This document shows positions 6,795-8,062 of a stretch of DNA of 8,062 bases, one piece after another (the stretch's first letter is position 1; each line of letters starts with the position of its first letter). The translations under genes were made by a program, and so were the position numbers. Source of the stretch: Chryseobacterium gleum (GTDB lineage: Bacteria; Bacteroidota; Bacteroidia; Flavobacteriales_D; Sanyastnellaceae); NCBI GenBank assembly GCA_945878835.1, contig CAMCUG010000061.1, positions 1-8,062 on the forward strand, in the 5' to 3' direction. The notes under the pieces were generated by a model, which saw only the letters and a list, made by a program, of their open reading frames with translations, was not told where the DNA came from and made no database searches.

Positions 6795-7319
6795 TTAACG
6801 AATATCCGCTAAAAAAATATCGTAGATCACTGAAGCATTCATCGGGATTTTCCCCTCTCCTGTTAAACCATAAGCTCGATAAGAAGGCAGAACAAATTTC
6901 GCTCGGTCTCCTATACGCAAAAGCTGAATCGCCTCGTGCAAGCCACTTTCAACATTGTCGTGTCCAATTTTAACGGGTACCTTTTCCCCGGGTTGGCTTT
7001 TGTATATAACAGTGCCATCTAGCAACGACACTTCATACTCAACCATTGCGACCTGCTCAGACTTTATTGTTTCACCCGCACCATTTTCATATATCCAGTA
7101 ATGAATACCTGTTCCCGTAATGGTTGTAGGCCATTGCTTTTCTGAAACGAATTTTTGTATCCGTTCCTTTTCTTGCAAATGGAAATTTCTATTCTGAGCA
7201 ATGAGCATAGAATCTATCTGCGCCTGTGTCATTTGCTGAACAGCCTTTTTATCGTTAGTGCAGCTATCGCAGCTCATGAGAATTGTGATGAATGCCAAAA
7301 CCAAATAGATCAATTTCAT
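6795..7319 (-). CDS. FKBP-type peptidyl-prolyl isomerase lipoprotein (GldI-like)
   Basis: A predicted lipoprotein with a C-terminal FKBP fold, likely acting in the periplasm as a folding helper. The N-terminus MKLIYLVLAFITILMSC is a type II signal with C17 as the lipidated cysteine. A helical segment (about 30-62) precedes the FKBP domain (about 70-174), which has YEVSLLDGTVIY (95-106), VESGLHEAIQLLRIGDRAKF (123-142), PSYRAYG (145-151) and a final strand ASVIYDIFLADI. Compared with human FKBP12, Y82 is kept (Y150), but D37 is Y106 and the pocket W59 is L127 in my hand alignment, so isomerase activity may be weak. Length and layout resemble GldI, a Flavobacterium gliding-associated lipoprotein, but nothing in the window proves a motility role. 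The ATG overlaps the upstream phosphoesterase stop (TAATG), and unusually for this genome it has an AGGAG motif. Confidence 0.88.
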   Translation of the reverse strand: MKLIYLVLAFITILMSCDSCTNDKKAVQQMTQAQIDSMLIAQNRNFHLQEKERIQKFVSEKQWPTTITGTGIHYWIYENGAGETIKSEQVAMVEYEVSLLDGTVIYKSQPGEKVPVKIGHDNVESGLHEAIQLLRIGDRAKFVLPSYRAYGLTGEGKIPMNASVIYDIFLADIR

Positions 7320-8062
7320 TATATCTCTCCTTTTTGTAGTAACTCTAAAAACTTCGCAATCGTATGTTCCAACGATTCATGAATGCGCGCACCTGCCGCA
7401 TTCTTATGTCCGCCGCCGTTGAAGTGTGCACGAGCCATTTGATTTACATCGCGTGTGCCTTTGCTTCGAAAGCTAATTCGCACGCAATCCTCGTCTTCAC
7501 GGAAGAACGCCGCTATGGTAGTCCCCTCAACACTTAATGCCATATTCACCAACCCTTCCGTGTCGCCTGACTGTGGCTGAAAGCGATCTATGTTCTCTTT
7601 TGTTATTGCAATGTATGCAGCTTTGTATTCAGGCAGAATAGTCATGCATTCGGAAAGTGCATATCCCATTAGACGCAAGCGATCTAATCGCTGCGAATCC
7701 AATACATTTTCATGAACAACATGCGGCTTCAATCCTTTGCGCATTAACCATGCTGAAATCTCGTGCGTTTCTGGACTCACGCTTGGAAAACGGAACGACA
7801 TGGTGTCGGTCATAATTCCGCAGTAAATAGCTTGAGCGGTTGGCACATCAATCAGCTCCAACCAATTCATTGCGCCTGCAAAATGAAATACCATCTCACA
7901 CGTGCTGCATATACTCGTGTCTGAATAAACTACTTCAGGAAAGGTGGCGGGTTGCTCGTGATGGTCTATGAGAATAAATGGCTTCACACCCATTTGCGCT
8001 TCTAGCAATTTCTTTACTGTTTCACCAATTCTTCCCAGATGATTGTAATCTAAAATAAAAAT
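7319..8062 (-). CDS. nrnA: DHH/DHHA1 phosphoesterase, NrnA-like (5' end outside window)
   Basis: A manganese-dependent phosphoesterase of the DHH superfamily. NrnA members degrade short oligoribonucleotides (2-5 nt) and can dephosphorylate 3'-phosphoadenosine 5'-phosphate in the cytoplasm. The frame stays open to the right edge, giving 247 visible residues; relative to a usual length of about 330, roughly the first 80-100 residues are missing, including the first Asp motif. Visible are ILDYNHLGRIG (3-13), the signature DHH in ILIDHHEQP (D33, H34, H35), GIMTDTMSFRF (82-92, with D86), and the DHHA1 substrate-binding domain with ISFRSKG (196-202) and GGGHKNAAGA (216-225). A TTG at 8008 is in frame but lies inside the conserved domain and is not the start. 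Its stop overlaps the FKBP ATG by one base, so the two genes are probably cotranscribed. RecJ-like or cyclic-dinucleotide (GdpP-like) roles are less likely, as no extra domains are seen. Confidence 0.9.
   Translation of the reverse strand: MFILDYNHLGRIGETVKKLLEAQMGVKPFILIDHHEQPATFPEVVYSDTSICSTCEMVFHFAGAMNWLELIDVPTAQAIYCGIMTDTMSFRFPSVSPETHEISAWLMRKGLKPHVVHENVLDSQRLDRLRLMGYALSECMTILPEYKAAYIAITKENIDRFQPQSGDTEGLVNMALSVEGTTIAAFFREDEDCVRISFRSKGTRDVNQMARAHFNGGGHKNAAGARIHESLEHTIAKFLELLQKGEI
7327..7331 (-). promoter_or_regulatory. Shine-Dalgarno-like AGGAG before the FKBP gene
   Basis: On the minus strand AAAAAGGAG lies inside the last codons of the upstream phosphoesterase, with 7 nt (agatata) between AGGAG and the ATG at 7319. 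This is textbook spacing. None of the other starts in the window shows such a motif. Together with the TAATG overlap it suggests translational coupling, but it also encodes the Lys-Gly-Glu end of the upstream protein and could be coincidental. Confidence 0.45.

Noticed and set aside
6761..6973. Plus-strand frame spanning the aldehyde dehydrogenase / FKBP junction
   Set aside because: It begins in another frame inside the dehydrogenase and runs antisense to the FKBP gene, with no recognisable product.

Overview
The window looks like chromosomal DNA from a member of the Bacteroidota, most likely the Flavobacteriia. Four things point there: an enolase with the TGSASRSDR variant near the C-terminus that I associate with Bacteroidota; a near-absence of Shine-Dalgarno sequences before starts; a TAnnTTTG-type -7 element before eno; and a small FKBP lipoprotein resembling GldI, the gliding-motility-associated isomerase. 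I see no insertion sequences, phage genes, tRNA, rRNA or CRISPR. Genes are tightly packed, with only two intergenic gaps of 70-93 bp and one terminator gap.

Layout. (1) Bases 1-1218, plus strand: the 3' end of a large beta-rich protein that I cannot name; its start lies before the window. (2) A bidirectional hairpin terminator at 1219-1242 separates it from the convergent eno gene. (3) Minus strand 3562 to 1261: rluF (23S rRNA pseudouridine synthase with a long basic low-complexity tail), then eno (enolase), which has its own likely promoter in the 70-bp gap. (4) A 93-bp divergent gap (3563-3655) contains a 35-bp interrupted palindrome. (5) Plus strand 3656-6794: a compact three-gene operon, comB (2-phosphosulfolactate phosphatase family), a secreted S1/P1 nuclease / zinc-dependent phospholipase C-like protein, and a class-3 aldehyde dehydrogenase, with 9-10 nt between genes. 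(6) Minus strand from the right edge: a DHH/DHHA1 phosphoesterase (NrnA-like, 5' end outside the window) overlapping by one base (TAATG) an FKBP-type peptidyl-prolyl isomerase lipoprotein. The stop codon of the latter directly abuts the aldehyde dehydrogenase stop.

How the genes may work together. rluF and eno are housekeeping genes. The comB operon is the most interesting unit: it combines an enzyme known from coenzyme M and sulfolactate biosynthesis with an exported zinc hydrolase and an aldehyde dehydrogenase of the fatty-aldehyde class. A link to sulfonate or sulfonolipid metabolism, or to lipid turnover, is conceivable but is inference only. I found no clearly new defence or mobile system. 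The best leads are the palindrome, the function of the comB operon, the unusual N-terminus of the zinc hydrolase and the unidentified large protein.
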